64,000 nt of DNA from Rhyzopertha dominica (lineage: Eukaryota > Arthropoda > Insecta > Coleoptera > Bostrichidae), in the NCBI GenBank assembly GCA_025024175.1, contig QCXZ01000086.1:13420245-13484244 (forward strand). The letters are read 5' to 3'. Below the pieces are notes generated by a model, which saw nothing but the letters and a program-made list of their open reading frames with translations, was not told the DNA's origin and ran no database searches. This document shows, in pieces, positions 21,078 through 31,230 of the stretch. Position numbers and translations under genes: made by a program. How positions within the stretch are numbered: the stretch's first letter is position 1; every line of letters starts with the position of its first letter.

Positions 21078-23120
21078 ACAACATAGCCAAGATATCTTAA
21101 CCTCTGGCTTACAGAAATGACATTTGTCTTATTGATGATGAGTCCTGCGTCATATAGCCTTCGAAAATCTTTTTCAGTAACTCTAGGTGTTGTTCAAAGG
21201 TAGAAGAAAGTATAATTACGTCATCTAGATATACAAATGCGAAAGGTTCCAAATCTGCACCGATGACTTTATCCATTAGTCTCTGCCAGACAGCCGGAGC
21301 ATTGCAAAGCCCAAAGGCATTCGTTTAAAGTGATAAGTCCACGACCAGGAATCGTAAACGCCGTGAATTCTCTACTAGATTCTTTCATTGGCACTTGCCA
21401 ATATGCTGATTTGATATCGATGGAACTTAAATACCGTGCACCTTTCAACCTATCTAAAATGGACGACACGTATGGTATGGGTAAGCATCTTTCTTTGTGA
21501 CGCTATTTAACTTTCGGAAATCAACGCAGAAACGATATCCGCCTTCTTTTTTCGGAACTAGAATTACTGGGATGACCAGGAACTGTTGGATCTTTCAATG
21601 ATATCCAATTCTAACATTTTTCTAAGTTCTTCATCGATATATCGTTGTACAACAGGCGAGACGGGGTAATAGCGTTGTTTTATGGTAAAGTCGGTAATGA
21701 TTTCGTGCTCAACTAGATGTGTGCACCCAAGCGAGGTCTTCATCATTTCAAATTTGTCTTGAATGAATTTATCTAAAATTTCTCGTTGTTGTTTAGTCAA
21801 GTCCGATTTCGAAACTACCATTTCCGCGATACCATTTTGGCTAATAGGAGATTTGGAAAAATGCCACTCATCTCTGTATAAGTCTGGAATAATCTTCATG
21901 CAAACCCAGAAGTCATGACCCAAGATTAAAGTATGCTCTAACTCCGGAACTACGAAAACCTTAACTAGTTTAATTTTGTCCATAAGTCGTAGTGGTAAGA
22001 GGACGGAGCCAATTATTTCAGTACGAGCACCATTTGCTACAGTGCAGCATCTAGCGTCAGTCGTACATAACTCAAAACCAAGCTGTTGAATAGTATCCCA
22101 GCCAGGCTTACCTAAGACTGTATTAGTGGCTCCAGAATCCAGCAATCCCAGCAATTTTTTCCTAAAACTGTTACCTCCAGGTATGGTCGTTTATCATCCT
22201 GCGCGTGTGAAAGGATGTAATCTAGGACAACTTTTTGAGATTCAATTTCATTATTTTTATTAAGGGTGGTAGTTAAAGAAGAGCCGACTGTACTACCATC
22301 TAGTGACTGTTGCTCGTTCCCGCACTATTTTCAGTTACACGAGAGCATTTTATACAAGTCCGGACGGTAACATTAGGGGCACCGCATCTATAACAATGTT
22401 TCCTTTTTGGCATCTCACAGTTGGCTGAACGATGACCTAACTTATCACAATTCCAGCACTTAACCGCAGCTATTTCATTACTAGGTGAGTTTGTGGAGTG
22501 GATGGTTCTGGAATATTGCTTATATAAGCCAAATCTGGTTCTAATAAATTATTTTTACGTCGAGGTGGCGATTTGAAGTTATCGATGCAGCTTTTCCTAG
22601 CTTCTAGTTTCATACACATTGTCTTTTAATTCATCATGCTGTTAATTTCCACGAGACCTAAATTCAGCTGGAAAAATGGTGAGATATTCTTTAGAAGAAT
22701 CTTCAGTTTTGTTGCCTCAGGAATTTTAATGGATAATCTATTAAATAAGTTTGACATTGCTGACAAATAAATCCCAATTGGCTCATCACTTCCTTGAGTT
22801 CTCTCTTTAATTTCGTCGTACAATTTTCATCGTAATCGTGTGGTTGGAATTGCATCTTCATCTCCTTCGCAAGTGTTTCCCAATCATTAAATGATCTTCT
22901 GTTAGCTCGATACCAATCAATGCTTTTCCTTTAAAGAGGTCAATAGCTGAATTAAAAAGTTCTTCTTTTGACACATGCCTAGCTATTGAAAGCTCTTCAA
23001 TTCTCTCAAAAAAGCAGATACAGACATATCCTTTTTTCCGGAAAATGAAATGTTCCATTTCATTACAGGGACAGACTTAGCAGTTGAAGGTCTAGTCGTA
23101 GAAAGAACCGATAGATTACG
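21078..23120 (-). repeat. Tandem copy B of the gypsy interior (low quality)
   Basis: This 2043-bp block repeats 23221-25274 in the same orientation, from the RT palm back to the gag region. Copy B differs from copy A mainly by one- and two-base insertions or deletions that destroy every long frame, leaving broken pieces such as protease plus RT start (21564-22154), the RT fingers (21269-21469) and gag fragments (22626-23058). It ends at the 100-N gap. An assembly duplication across an unresolved join is the simplest reading. Confidence 0.9.
21269..22154 (-). pseudogene. Protease and RT start, copy B (frameshifted)
   Basis: The frame 22154-21564 begins at the protease active site (LLDSGATNTVLG) and runs to RT residues before the LVPKK motif; 21469-21269 resumes with [22 protein letters not shown]. 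Between and after these are short indels relative to copy A (24562-23420). Same protein as copy A; treat as a duplicate rather than a second gene. Confidence 0.8.
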
Positions 23121-23220
23121 NNNNNNNNNNNNNNNNNNNNNNNNNNNNNNNNNNNNNNNNNNNNNNNNNNNNNNNNNNNNNNNNNNNNNNNNNNNNNNNN
23201 NNNNNNNNNNNNNNNNNNNN
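23121..23220. other. Assembly gap of exactly 100 N
   Basis: A round-number N run, the usual placeholder for a gap of unknown size. The sequence on its left (copy B start) and right (copy A end) shows that contigs carrying the same gypsy interior were joined here. Confidence 0.98.
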
Positions 23221-23465
23221 ACAACATAGCCAAGATATCTTAACTCTGGCTTACAGAAATGACATTTGTCTTTATTGATGATGAGTCCTGCGTCATATAG
23301 CCTTCGAAAAATCTTTTCTAGTAACTCTAGGTGTTGTTCAAAGGTAGAAGAAAGTATAATTACGTCATCTAGATATACAAATGCGAAAGGTTCCAAATCT
23401 GCACCGATGACTTTATCCTTTAGTCTCTGCCAGACAGCCGGAGCATTGCAAAGCCCAAAGGGCAT
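23221..23465 (-). CDS. RT palm (YLDD) of the gypsy Pol, copy A, cut by the gap
   Basis: Contains PFGLCNAPAVWQR and FVYLDDVIILSS, the RT substrate and active-site motifs, and then the KCHFCKPELRYLGYV connector, at which the 100-N gap begins. It is one frame away from the upstream part (24562-23420) because of one indel near 23440-23460. The identical region exists around 21240 in copy B. Confidence 0.85.
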
Positions 23466-24562
23466 TCGTTTAAAGTGATAAGTCCACGACCAGGAATCGT
23501 AAACGCCGTGAATTCTCTACTAGATTCTTTCATTGGCACTTGCCAATATGCTGATTTGATATCGATGGAACTTAAATACCGTGCACCTTTCAACCTATCT
23601 AAAATGGACGACACGTATGGTATGGGGTAAGCATCTTTCTTTGTGACGCTATTTAACTTTCGGAAATCAACGCAGAAACGATATCCGCCTTCTTTTTTCG
23701 GAACTAGAATTACTGGGGATGACCAGGAACTGTTGGATCTTTCAATGATATCCAATTCTAACATTTTTCTAAGTTCATCGATATATCGTTGTACAACAGG
23801 CGAGACGGGGTAATAGCGTTGTTTTATGGGTAAAGTTTCGGTAATGATTTCGTGCTCAACTAGATGTGTGCACCCAAGCGAGGTCTTCATCATTTCAAAT
23901 TTGTCTTGAATGAATTTATCTAAAATTTCTGGTTGTTGTTTAGTCAAGTCCGATTTCGAAACTACCATTTCCGCGATACCATTTTGGCTAATAGGAGATT
24001 TGGAAAAATGCCACTCATCTCTGTATAAGTCTGGAATAATCTTCATGCAAACCCAGAAGTCATGACCCAAGATTAAAGTATGCTCTAACTCCGGAACTAC
24101 GAAAACATTAACTAGTTCAATTTTGTCCATAAGTCGTAGTGGTAAGAGGACGGAGCCAATTATTTCAGTACGAGCACCATTTGCTACAGTGCAGCATCTA
24201 GCGTCAGTCGTACATAACTCAAAACCAAGCTGTTGAATAGTANCCCAGCCAGGCTTACCTAAGACTGTATTAGTGGCTCCAGAATCCAGCAATCCCAGCA
24301 ATTTTTTCCCTAAAACTGTTACCTCCAGGTATGGTCGTTTATCATCCTGCGCGTGTGAAAGGATGTAATCTAGGACAACTTTTTGAGATTCAATTTCATT
24401 ATTTTTATTAAGGGTGGTAGTTAAAGAAGAGCCGACTGTACTACCATCTAGTGACTGTTGCTCGCTTCCCGCACTATTTTCAGTTACACGAGAGCATTTT
24501 ATACAAGTCCGGACGGTAACATTAGGGGCACCGCATCTATAACAATGTTTCCTTTTTGGCAT
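23420..24562 (-). CDS. Zinc knuckle, protease and RT N-terminal half of the gypsy Pol, copy A
   Basis: 380 residues. It starts inside a CCHC/CxxC nucleocapsid region (CYRCGAP...CIKC; another knuckle, CWNCDKLGH, lies just upstream in a different frame). The aspartic protease has LLDSGATNTVLG at about residues 91-102 (one X nearby). RT follows with [21 protein letters not shown] and SSIDIKSAYWQVPM. The frame breaks just before the PFGL motif. A single Gag-Pol reading frame seems likely for this mag-like or related gypsy lineage, but the indels prevent proof. Confidence 0.9.
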   Translation of the reverse strand: MPKRKHCYRCGAPNVTVRTCIKCSRVTENSAGSEQQSLDGSTVGSSLTTTLNKNNEIESQKVVLDYILSHAQDDKRPYLEVTVLGKKLLGLLDSGATNTVLGKPGWXTIQQLGFELCTTDARCCTVANGARTEIIGSVLLPLRLMDKIELVNVFVVPELEHTLILGHDFWVCMKIIPDLYRDEWHFSKSPISQNGIAEMVVSKSDLTKQQPEILDKFIQDKFEMMKTSLGCTHLVEHEIITETLPIKQRYYPVSPVVQRYIDELRKMLELDIIERSNSSWSSPVILVPKKEGGYRFCVDFRKLNSVTKKDAYPIPYVSSILDRLKGARYLSSIDIKSAYWQVPMKESSREFTAFTIPGRGLITLNECPLGFAMLRLSGRD

Positions 24563-24618
24563 CTCACAGTTGGCTGAACGATGACCTAACTTATCACAAT
24601 TCCAGCACTTAACCGCAG

Positions 24619-25218
24619 CTATTTCATTACTAGGTTGAGTTTGTGGAGTGGATGGTTCTGGAAATTGCTTATATAAGCCAAATCTGGTTCTAATAAATCA
24701 TTTTTACGTCGAGGTGGCGATTTGAAGTTATCTATGCAGCTTTTCCTAGCTTCTAGTTTCATACACATTGTCTTTAATTCATCAATGCTGTTAATTTCCA
24801 CGAGACCTAAATTCAGCTGGAAAAATGGTGAGATATTCTTTAGAAGAATCTTCAGTTTTGTTGCCTCAGGAATTTTAATGGATAATCTATTAAATAAGTT
24901 AGACATTGCTGACAAATAAATTCCAATTGGCTCATCACTTCCTTGAGTTCTCTCTTTAATTTCGTCGTACAATTTTTCATCGTAATCGTGTGGTTGGAAT
25001 TGCATCTTCATCTCCTTCGCAAGTGTTTCCCAATCATTGAATGATCTTCTGTTAGCTCGATACCAAATCAATGCTTTTCCTTTAAAGAGGTCAATAGCTG
25101 AATTAAAAAGTTCTTCTTTTGACACATGCCTAGCTATTGAAAGCTCTTCAATTCTCTCCAAAAAAGCAGATACAGACATATCCTTTATTTTTCCGGAAAA
25201 TGAAATGTTCCATTTCAT
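24619..25218 (-). CDS. Gag capsid region of the minus-strand gypsy element
   Basis: 199 residues with the retrotransposon Gag core: FLERIEELSIARHVSKEELF, ALIWYRANRRSFNDWETL (the W-x-R and F-x-W-x-x-L pattern of Retrotrans_gag), then ERTQGSDEPIGIYL and the LKILLKNISPFFQ helix. It is separated from the gag N-terminal frame at 25215 by a one-base difference; copy B reads through that site but is broken elsewhere, so the two copies carry different errors. Confidence 0.85.
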   Translation of the reverse strand: MKWNISFSGKIKDMSVSAFLERIEELSIARHVSKEELFNSAIDLFKGKALIWYRANRRSFNDWETLAKEMKMQFQPHDYDEKLYDEIKERTQGSDEPIGIYLSAMSNLFNRLSIKIPEATKLKILLKNISPFFQLNLGLVEINSIDELKTMCMKLEARKSCIDNFKSPPRRKNDLLEPDLAYISNFQNHPLHKLNLVMK

Positions 25219-25829
25219 TCAGGGACAGACTTAGCAGTTAAAGGTCTAGTCGTAGAAAGAACCGATAGATTACGATTGATTACATCAACGCCATTAGCTC
25301 CTTCATCTTCTGAATCGCTTGAATTAGGTGGTACAATGCTAGCATCCAGCACAGATCCATTCGCATTCTCCAATGCTTTAAGACACTCTTCAAGATCACT
25401 CGATGACTGAAATACAGCAGTAAACAACATACTCTTTTCCTTCTGACCATCATCGTCTTTAGCTATCATACGATCGATTCTTTTTAGAAGGTGTGCTATT
25501 TTTGTTTCTATTTTTTTGCACGGACCACTGTTACGAAGTGTATTAAGATCCTTTATTAGCTGGTTGATCTCCGTGATCTTATCTCCTATGGTTTTACGTT
25601 CTTCTTCAAATTTCATATTATATTGCGGGTAAGTCAACGTTTCTCCCGTTTGTTCCATCTTCAGTAGTTTTCTTAAACAACTACGCATTTCTTGAACATT
25701 TCCCACATCTACAAAACCGCGTACCCTCAATTCATAGCTTATTACGTCTTTATTTAGCCGATCACAATCTAACTTTTTATAACTCATGTTGGGATAACTC
25801 GTAATTACAACAATAAACCCAAAAATCAA
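25215..25829 (-). CDS. Gag N-terminal region of the minus-strand gypsy element
   Basis: The likely start is the internal ATG that reads MSYKKLDCDRLNKDVI (near residue 15 of the open frame). The protein is helical, with heptad-like L/I/K spacing from about residues 70 to 125 (coiled coil), and an acidic SSDSEDEG linker near residue 175. No enzymatic motif. It begins about 200 bases inside the primer-binding site at 26005-26021. Confidence 0.75.
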   Translation of the reverse strand: MIFGFIVVITSYPNMSYKKLDCDRLNKDVISYELRVRGFVDVGNVQEMRSCLRKLLKMEQTGETLTYPQYNMKFEEERKTIGDKITEINQLIKDLNTLRNSGPCKKIETKIAHLLKRIDRMIAKDDDGQKEKSMLFTAVFQSSSDLEECLKALENANGSVLDASIVPPNSSDSEDEGANGVDVINRNLSVLSTTRPLTAKSVPE

Positions 25830-26004
25830 TAAACGAATCCAAAACAGAAATCGAGCAAAGTAATAAGCGCTTTATCTTAATCGAAAACAAAGTGCTCACA
25901 AGAAATCTAAACATACACGACAAAAAAAGATAGCCAATTTGGAGATCGTGATCGCCGAGATTTGTTTCTAGAATACAAAAATTTTCAGTCAGAAAAACGT
26001 AGCC

Positions 26005-26021
26005 TCATGTTTAGGGCGCCA
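26005..26021 (-). promoter_or_regulatory. Candidate tRNA primer-binding site of the gypsy element
   Basis: On the minus strand TGGCGCCCTAAACATG begins with the TGGCGCC that pairs to a tRNA 3' CCA end. Reverse transcription would start here. It is about 230 bases from the edge of the LTR segment shared with the other copy, which suggests that the true 5' LTR extends to about 26023 and that the 3' LTR copy at 17610 has lost its U5 end. Confidence 0.6.
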
Positions 26022-26250
26022 ATTTATCACGTATTACAAAAACGTAATTTTATAAAAACAGAAAAGGAAACAAAAATGATTATTGAACTGCAAAAGAATT
26101 ATACAGGTGTATACCGCTCACGCAATGGGTAAATACCACGACTAGCTGTAGGAGTGGGCTGGGTTCAAACTTTACAGCTAATTTCAAAATTAAAAAGAGA
26201 GCCAATGCGCCAGATAATTTTAAGCCCAACAAAGTTATTCGATAAGTCAC

Positions 26251-27725
26251 TGACAAAAAATTATCAAAATAACAGCGACAGTAGGTTAGCGGAAATAACA
26301 AAAAAAACCTATTACTAAGCGTTTATTACAGAAGTACAATTAGTGACACGCCTTGATTGAAATTAAATTTTAATGAACTTTTTGAACTTAAATTTATTAG
26401 ATATAAAGCCGGATGTACTAAATCTAGTGAATCCCAGTGTTTACTGCCATTTTCAAACTTATGAGTGCGCATTCATATTTACAATCGTTGGAAAACTAAT
26501 AGCACAAGGCTTTGAAATAAAGTTAAAGTGTTATCAATTAGTACAAACGCCACAAATATATATATCAAATGCAATATAAACTATACAAAAAACTACGTTA
26601 CAAGGGATAATGAGAAAATACAAAATAATTAGGTAAGTAATAAATCAATCGATTCTTTTACAAATAACTTGACCGGTAACTGAAAGGTACGTATTATCTT
26701 AAAATGTAAGTACGCAATGCTCTAAAACACGAAATGAATTCTCGATTCGGCGTGATCTCCACTATGGCAGTCAATACAAAATAGCAATACACACAAAAGT
26801 CTTAGCGATCACTTCAAATGAATGATGTGAGGTAAGTAAGACGACACAACGAAAATTTTGTACTCAGCCTAGGTCCAAAATAGAGACAGATACCACATCC
26901 TTCAGGGTAGAGCTCAATGTACACTGGATGGTTACGTAAGTCAAGCCAGACTCAGAAATATCGCCGCTGCTTCGTCTGAGATTGGATACTCAACCAGACC
27001 AATGCCGGAAAACACTGAATTTTCCACAGGGCGTTGCGTAAGTCCAGTTGACCTCGCTCTGTTTTCTCTTTGATTTTCTTTGCCAGGTAAGTAGAAAAAA
27101 AAGCCTAACGAATGGATAGTTAGATATAAAGAAATCCCTAGGTTCGACAATTACCCTATATGGAGGCGGGCTATTCACACTCGGATTTATTAAACTGAAG
27201 ATTGTTAAGTCAGGAAATATGGCTGCTGTAGTGAATTGGGCGAATCCAGCGTCAGCTGATTGTTATTATTGACGAAGACTAAGGGTCTCGAAATATTACT
27301 AAAGCTCACCCACGAAATCAAATACCAAAATGTCGACGACAACAATTTGTAGTAAAATATTAAATCCTGCTTTATGCAGTTGGAATTTTACCGAAATTTA
27401 TTTTACTACGTCCCCGCTTTTCAGCGTTTACTCAGGCCCTCAGTTCAACTAGTGTACTGATACCTGACAGGTAAAAGAAGGCCACATTTAGGCGCAAGAA
27501 ACCAAGGTGAAGATATTTTCGATGCAGAACCGGATGCAGCAATCGGATAAACTTATTTTGAATTAAACCGCCGAATTAGCGTTTTAGCATTACGTTCCAA
27601 TGTAAGCAATATGACAACAAAAATATATTTGGAAAAATGCATCGTTAGTGAAACTTAATCACCTAAAAGACTGTTAATAGAAGAGTTTAGAAAAAAAAGA
27701 ACATTACGAAATTAAATGACCGTTA

Positions 27726-27727
<2 letters not shown>
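26251..27727 (-). repeat. LTR of the minus-strand gypsy element (5' LTR, shared part)
   Basis: 1477 bp, matching 17610-19086 from TGACAAAAAATT to GACCGTTACA. The additional 26023-26250 probably also belongs to the LTR (U5 side). Immediately outside is the (TA)n tract at 27730. Confidence 0.9.

Positions 27728-27729
<2 letters not shown>

Positions 27730-27808
<79 letters not shown>
27730..27808. repeat. (TA)n microsatellite
   Basis: About 39 TA units directly against the gypsy LTR. With the tract at 17235-17312 it may be one half of a tract split by the retrotransposon. Confidence 0.95.
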
Positions 27809-27811
<3 letters not shown>

Positions 27812-28046
27812 GAAAATAAGCTGCTAATGTAAGCAAGTTTATTGAATAAAATAACAAATTATTACATTCTGTAAATAATAGGTTACAGATGGCTATTAAC
27901 ATATGTAAAAAATAATGATTTATATATGCAAACACTGATTATCATTACATAAAATGTTGTTCTTAATTTAAAAAAAACAAACAAAACAAAAACAAAGCAA
28001 ATATATTCCACAGGTAAGACGTACAAAACTTAAAATATTGGCCGAT

Positions 28047-28382
28047 TTAAAAGGTTTCTGCTCTAAATTTGTAGTACACTTTGGCCAAGTAAATTTTGAT
28101 GTAACACAAACAGTTGGAGCAATAACCACTTAAATCGGCTGAATGCTCCCATCGCATAAATTCTGGTGTAATTTTATTGTATGAATTGACCACAAATATT
28201 TTTATTTTTGGCCAAGTTTTATTGCCAAATAAACCAGGATTTTCTTCCTGGAGCTGCAAACATTCTTTCTTCTTTGGGGGAATTTTTTCCTTTATATGTT
28301 TTTTGAAGAAAGAAATAGTAACCTTTTTCTGATTTTCCGTCCAAGGCTCTAATACACGTTTAATATTTGCAGAAATCTCCTG
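28047..28382 (-). CDS. Crypton-like tyrosine recombinase gene, last exon (C-terminal DNA-binding-like domain)
   Basis: A 112-codon exon following a TTTTGCAG acceptor. It encodes a basic domain with LEPWTENQKKVTISFFKKHI, PPKKKECLQL and NKTWPKIKIFVVNSYNKI, a W/W helical module I have seen repeatedly at the C-terminus of animal Crypton-like recombinases. Two upstream donors join in phase 0: GTAATG at 28505-28510 (no frameshift needed), or the stronger GTAAGT at 28431-28436, which requires a one-base frameshift near 28490. Stop at 28047. Confidence 0.7.
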   Translation of the reverse strand, partial: QEISANIKRVLEPWTENQKKVTISFFKKHIKEKIPPKKKECLQLQEENPGLFGNKTWPKIKIFVVNSYNKITPEFMRWEHSADLSGYCSNCLCYIKIYLAKVYYKFRAETF

Positions 28383-28510
28383 CTGCAAAACACACGCAAT
28401 TAACATAATAAAATACAATATATATGTGACACTTACATTTTTCGGTTTGTCGTTTGTTGTATTGGGTGTTGGTTTGTCCACTTCGGTTTCTATGTTTCAG
28501 CTTCCATTAC

Positions 28511-30217
28511 GTCATCATCTGAGTTATCATTCTCTTCTATATCTAAACTAACGTTTATTTCGTCTAAAGTCTTGCCTTTGTATTTTGTAGCCTGTCCTTT
28601 TTCATTGAGAAGTAATAATTTAGACACTTTGGCCATTTGATAAATGTCGTTCGGTAATCTATAATAGGTTTTGTGTATATCAGTGGTATGTCCCATAAAA
28701 TTAGCTAATTGTTCAAGATCTTGTTGTGACAGGTTTATGACCTGTGACATAGTGGCAAGGTGTTTCCTTAACTTGGTAGATGTTAATGCAGCCGCATCCT
28801 TTACGCCGGCAAGCCTTACATGCTTGTATACAGCTTTAGCGCCACTGATGCTTTCTGTGCTTGAGTTGATATTTGCAAATAAATACATATTACTGGAGCT
28901 CACAAACTGTTCGCGCAACTTTACTATTAAATCAGCGTTGCCAGCCATTTCGTCGGTGAATAGTACTGGCACTCCACGGCCTCTTTTTCCTCTTATGACA
29001 ACTCTCTTGAATGATCTCATCAACACCTTCTCGCTTTCACTGATACACGTATTGAATTCACAAGAACTTTTATTGTTAATATTAGAGGTATATGTTTCAA
29101 CCGTCAGTCTCTGTAGCTCGCCCACTCGTCTTCTATTTAACAAAAGCAGCTGCACATATGTTAGTTCTATTAAAGTTTGGAATGCCTTCTTGTTACTAGA
29201 ATCTTGGTCGAGCATACTTCTGTATTTCTCAGATTCTTTGTGTAAATAATTTTTTAGCACCATAAGGTCTTCGGCTAGTGGTATTAGAGTGGGTTTGTTC
29301 CAATTCTTTGTCATCATGTCATTAATGGCTATGGTAGATATCTCGTAACGCCACTCTGTTGTGATCAGATCTTTCACTTGTTTCAACTTTTTACCGGTTT
29401 CACCCTCGGTATGCTGTTTCTTAAGCAACATGTTGTATGCAACATCAATACAATCCTTTAATTCCGTACCCATGTTATTGGCTAATGAAGGAGCACCATA
29501 GGTTTCAGTTGCGGGATTGTATCTTGCAATAGCTCTTGTGCTTTCAACAATGACTTCAAAGTTGAATGGTTCCAGAGCAGCCATCATGTTATTAACGTTT
29601 CTTCTCTTCTTTATTTCGATAAGTAATAATGCGAGCTGCCTCATTTTTCGAGAAGCAACTAAACGAAATTGTTTCCCGCGGTGACTTTGCAAGTACCTTC
29701 TGGCAACTGCACAGATTAGATAATCCGTTTTTGCTACAAAAGACACGTTATCTGCCCTCATGCTTGGGAATACTTCTTTCCTCAAAATGTCGTTGTTGAC
29801 ATATGAGGAAAAAAGTGACTGCCCTTCACTTTGCGCCATCACTCTGACAGTTTTTTCTTCACTGTTATGAGGGCATTTTTTTATATGACGGTAAAGTTGT
29901 TTTTTTTTTTTAAAGAACCCTTTGCAATACTTGCAAGGGAGATGTGTAGACGACGTTGGCTTTTGGAAGTCCAGTGTTGGTTTTCGTACGGGAACAACTT
30001 TATCGCTAGTAACACTTGCGATGAAATTTCCTTTATTTCTTAATTTTGCAAAAAGTGCTTTTCGTTTTTTGGATCCTACACTCAGTGACATAATTTCTTG
30101 CACTTCAGTTTCATTTTGATGATGCCTAATTATATGCCTGGAGAACTTGAGGACATCGTCACAAAAGAAACAATGGTCTCTCTTATTCCACAATCGTTTT
30201 TTACCAGGTTTAGGCAC
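28511..30217 (-). CDS. Crypton-like tyrosine recombinase gene, main exon (zinc fingers and catalytic domain)
   Basis: 1707 bp with no stop up to the GTAATG donor. Order: two C2H2-like fingers (CFFCDDVLKFSRHIIRHH near residue 15; CKYCKGFFKKKKQLYRHIKKC near 95), a long helical core-binding region, and a tyrosine-recombinase catalytic domain: Arg in RRRVGELQRL (near 375), the Arg of TSTKLRKHLATM (near 493), His in FMGHT (near 517) and the candidate Tyr nucleophile in HKTYYRLP (near 525). The His of the usual HxxR box is Thr/Ser here. Such enzymes cut, exchange and rejoin DNA through a Tyr-phosphate link. The protein ends with an acidic tail. If no splice is used, TAG at about 28490 ends it. Confidence 0.85.
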
Positions 30218-30322
30218 CTACCATCAAACAACAACCAGTGAATTTTAGTAAAAATAATAATAGTTGTAGTAGTAATATTAAGTTATGTGTAATTTTTGAA
30301 GCTTTAAAACATAATGAAAATT

Positions 30323-30402
30323 GTTAACTCCGGCTGAACTCAAACAACACCGTTCGAACATTACCTAGATGTCAAATGAGCTACAGAAAGACATTCAAGT
30401 CA
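30323..30402 (-). repeat. tRNA-like (SINE-head) sequence, minus orientation
   Basis: On the minus strand it reads CTGTAGCTCATTTG (box A-like) and further on GTTTGAGTTCAGCC (box B-like). Its box A side and the 30 bases before it, including CATTCAAGTCAC, are mirrored by 30577-30610. Too diverged to be a working tRNA. Confidence 0.45.
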
Positions 30403-30576
30403 CCGCCAGAAAGACATTTATTCACTAATCAATTTATTGATGTTATTATCTAGTTATGTTTTTGTTTGCAACTGCAGACGTGCATTCGTACTTACAAATG
30501 CACGCATGTTATTTACGTGCCTATGCATTGGTATGTGCCTAGATGTGACCAATTAATGAATTAATGCCTCTCTGAT

Positions 30577-30655
30577 TGTGACTTGAATGCCCGTCTCTGT
30601 AGCTCATTTGGCAGAGTATTCAGATGCTGCGAGGTCCAGTTCCGTCGGAGTTAGT
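30577..30655 (+). repeat. tRNA-like (SINE-head) sequence, plus orientation
   Basis: GTGACTTGAATG is followed by CTGTAGCTCATTTGGCAGAG (box A-like) and GAGGTCCAGTTCC (box B-like). It is the inverted partner of 30323-30402, head to head with a spacer of about 170 bases, all inside intron 2 of the recombinase gene. Confidence 0.5.
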
Positions 30656-30766
30656 ATTTTTTCATTAAGTTTAAAAGCTGTTTATATCAAAAAATTACAC
30701 AAAACGTTCTTACTACAGCTTAATAAAAAAATGGTAATAATAATAATAATAATACATGTTTATTAC

Positions 30767-31140
30767 ATTATTTGTCATGCTTCCTTTTGTTATAATTTGG
30801 GTTTCTTCATTTGTTTCAATATTTGAGAAATTTGTTTCCACTGCGTTGTCATCACTACTATGCGAATGCGTGTCACTGTCAGAATCACCTTCAGAACTCG
30901 GAACATATTCATCACCACTGTCCTCAAATATATCAATACCTTGACTTGAAGTTATCGCAGTATCCTCTGCCTCGCATGAATGGGTAGAAGGTTCCTCATT
31001 TATGTTTTCATCAAAAAGGTTCTTCCTTGGGTTCTTCTTAATGTTTTGAACCTGGGAACGTGTGATACATTTTTTTTCTGTAGAAGACACTTCAAGAGAC
31101 TGTATGCTGGTTCCGGAAGAATGAAATAATTCTTTTTTGT
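30767..31140 (-). CDS. Crypton-like tyrosine recombinase gene, second exon (acidic linker)
   Basis: 374 bp between acceptor TTTTTCAG and donor GTAATA. It encodes NKKELFHSSG, then a Ser/Asp/Glu-rich disordered region (EDSGDEYVPSSEGDSDSD). Its first two bases complete the codon left by exon 1, and its end is phase 0 to the GTG-beginning main exon, so exons 1-3 form one open frame. The intron between exons 2 and 3 (30218-30766) holds two tRNA-like repeat copies. Confidence 0.7.
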
Positions 31141-31230
31141 CTGAAAAAGAAATGAAAACCTGCCCTGTACATACTCACTCTCATCTAGTATAGGTATTTA
31201 CAAATTATACTATTTAAGGACATTTAAGGA

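Larger units (their letters stand above)
23221..25274 (-). repeat. Tandem copy A of the gypsy interior (better quality)
   Basis: 2054 bp matching 21078-23120. This copy retains long open frames and continues at its upper end into the unique gag start. Its lower end stops at the N gap inside the RT palm. Confidence 0.9.

Noticed and set aside
21078..23120. A second, independent gypsy element
   Set aside because: It has no LTRs, gag start or integrase of its own and duplicates the neighbouring block across an N gap.
28671..29249. 192-codon plus-strand open frame
   Set aside because: Antisense to the tyrosine recombinase catalytic domain, whose motifs are unambiguous on the other strand.
30592..30655. 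Functional tRNA gene
   Set aside because: Box A and B resemble tRNA promoters but no cloverleaf with a proper acceptor stem and anticodon arm could be drawn.
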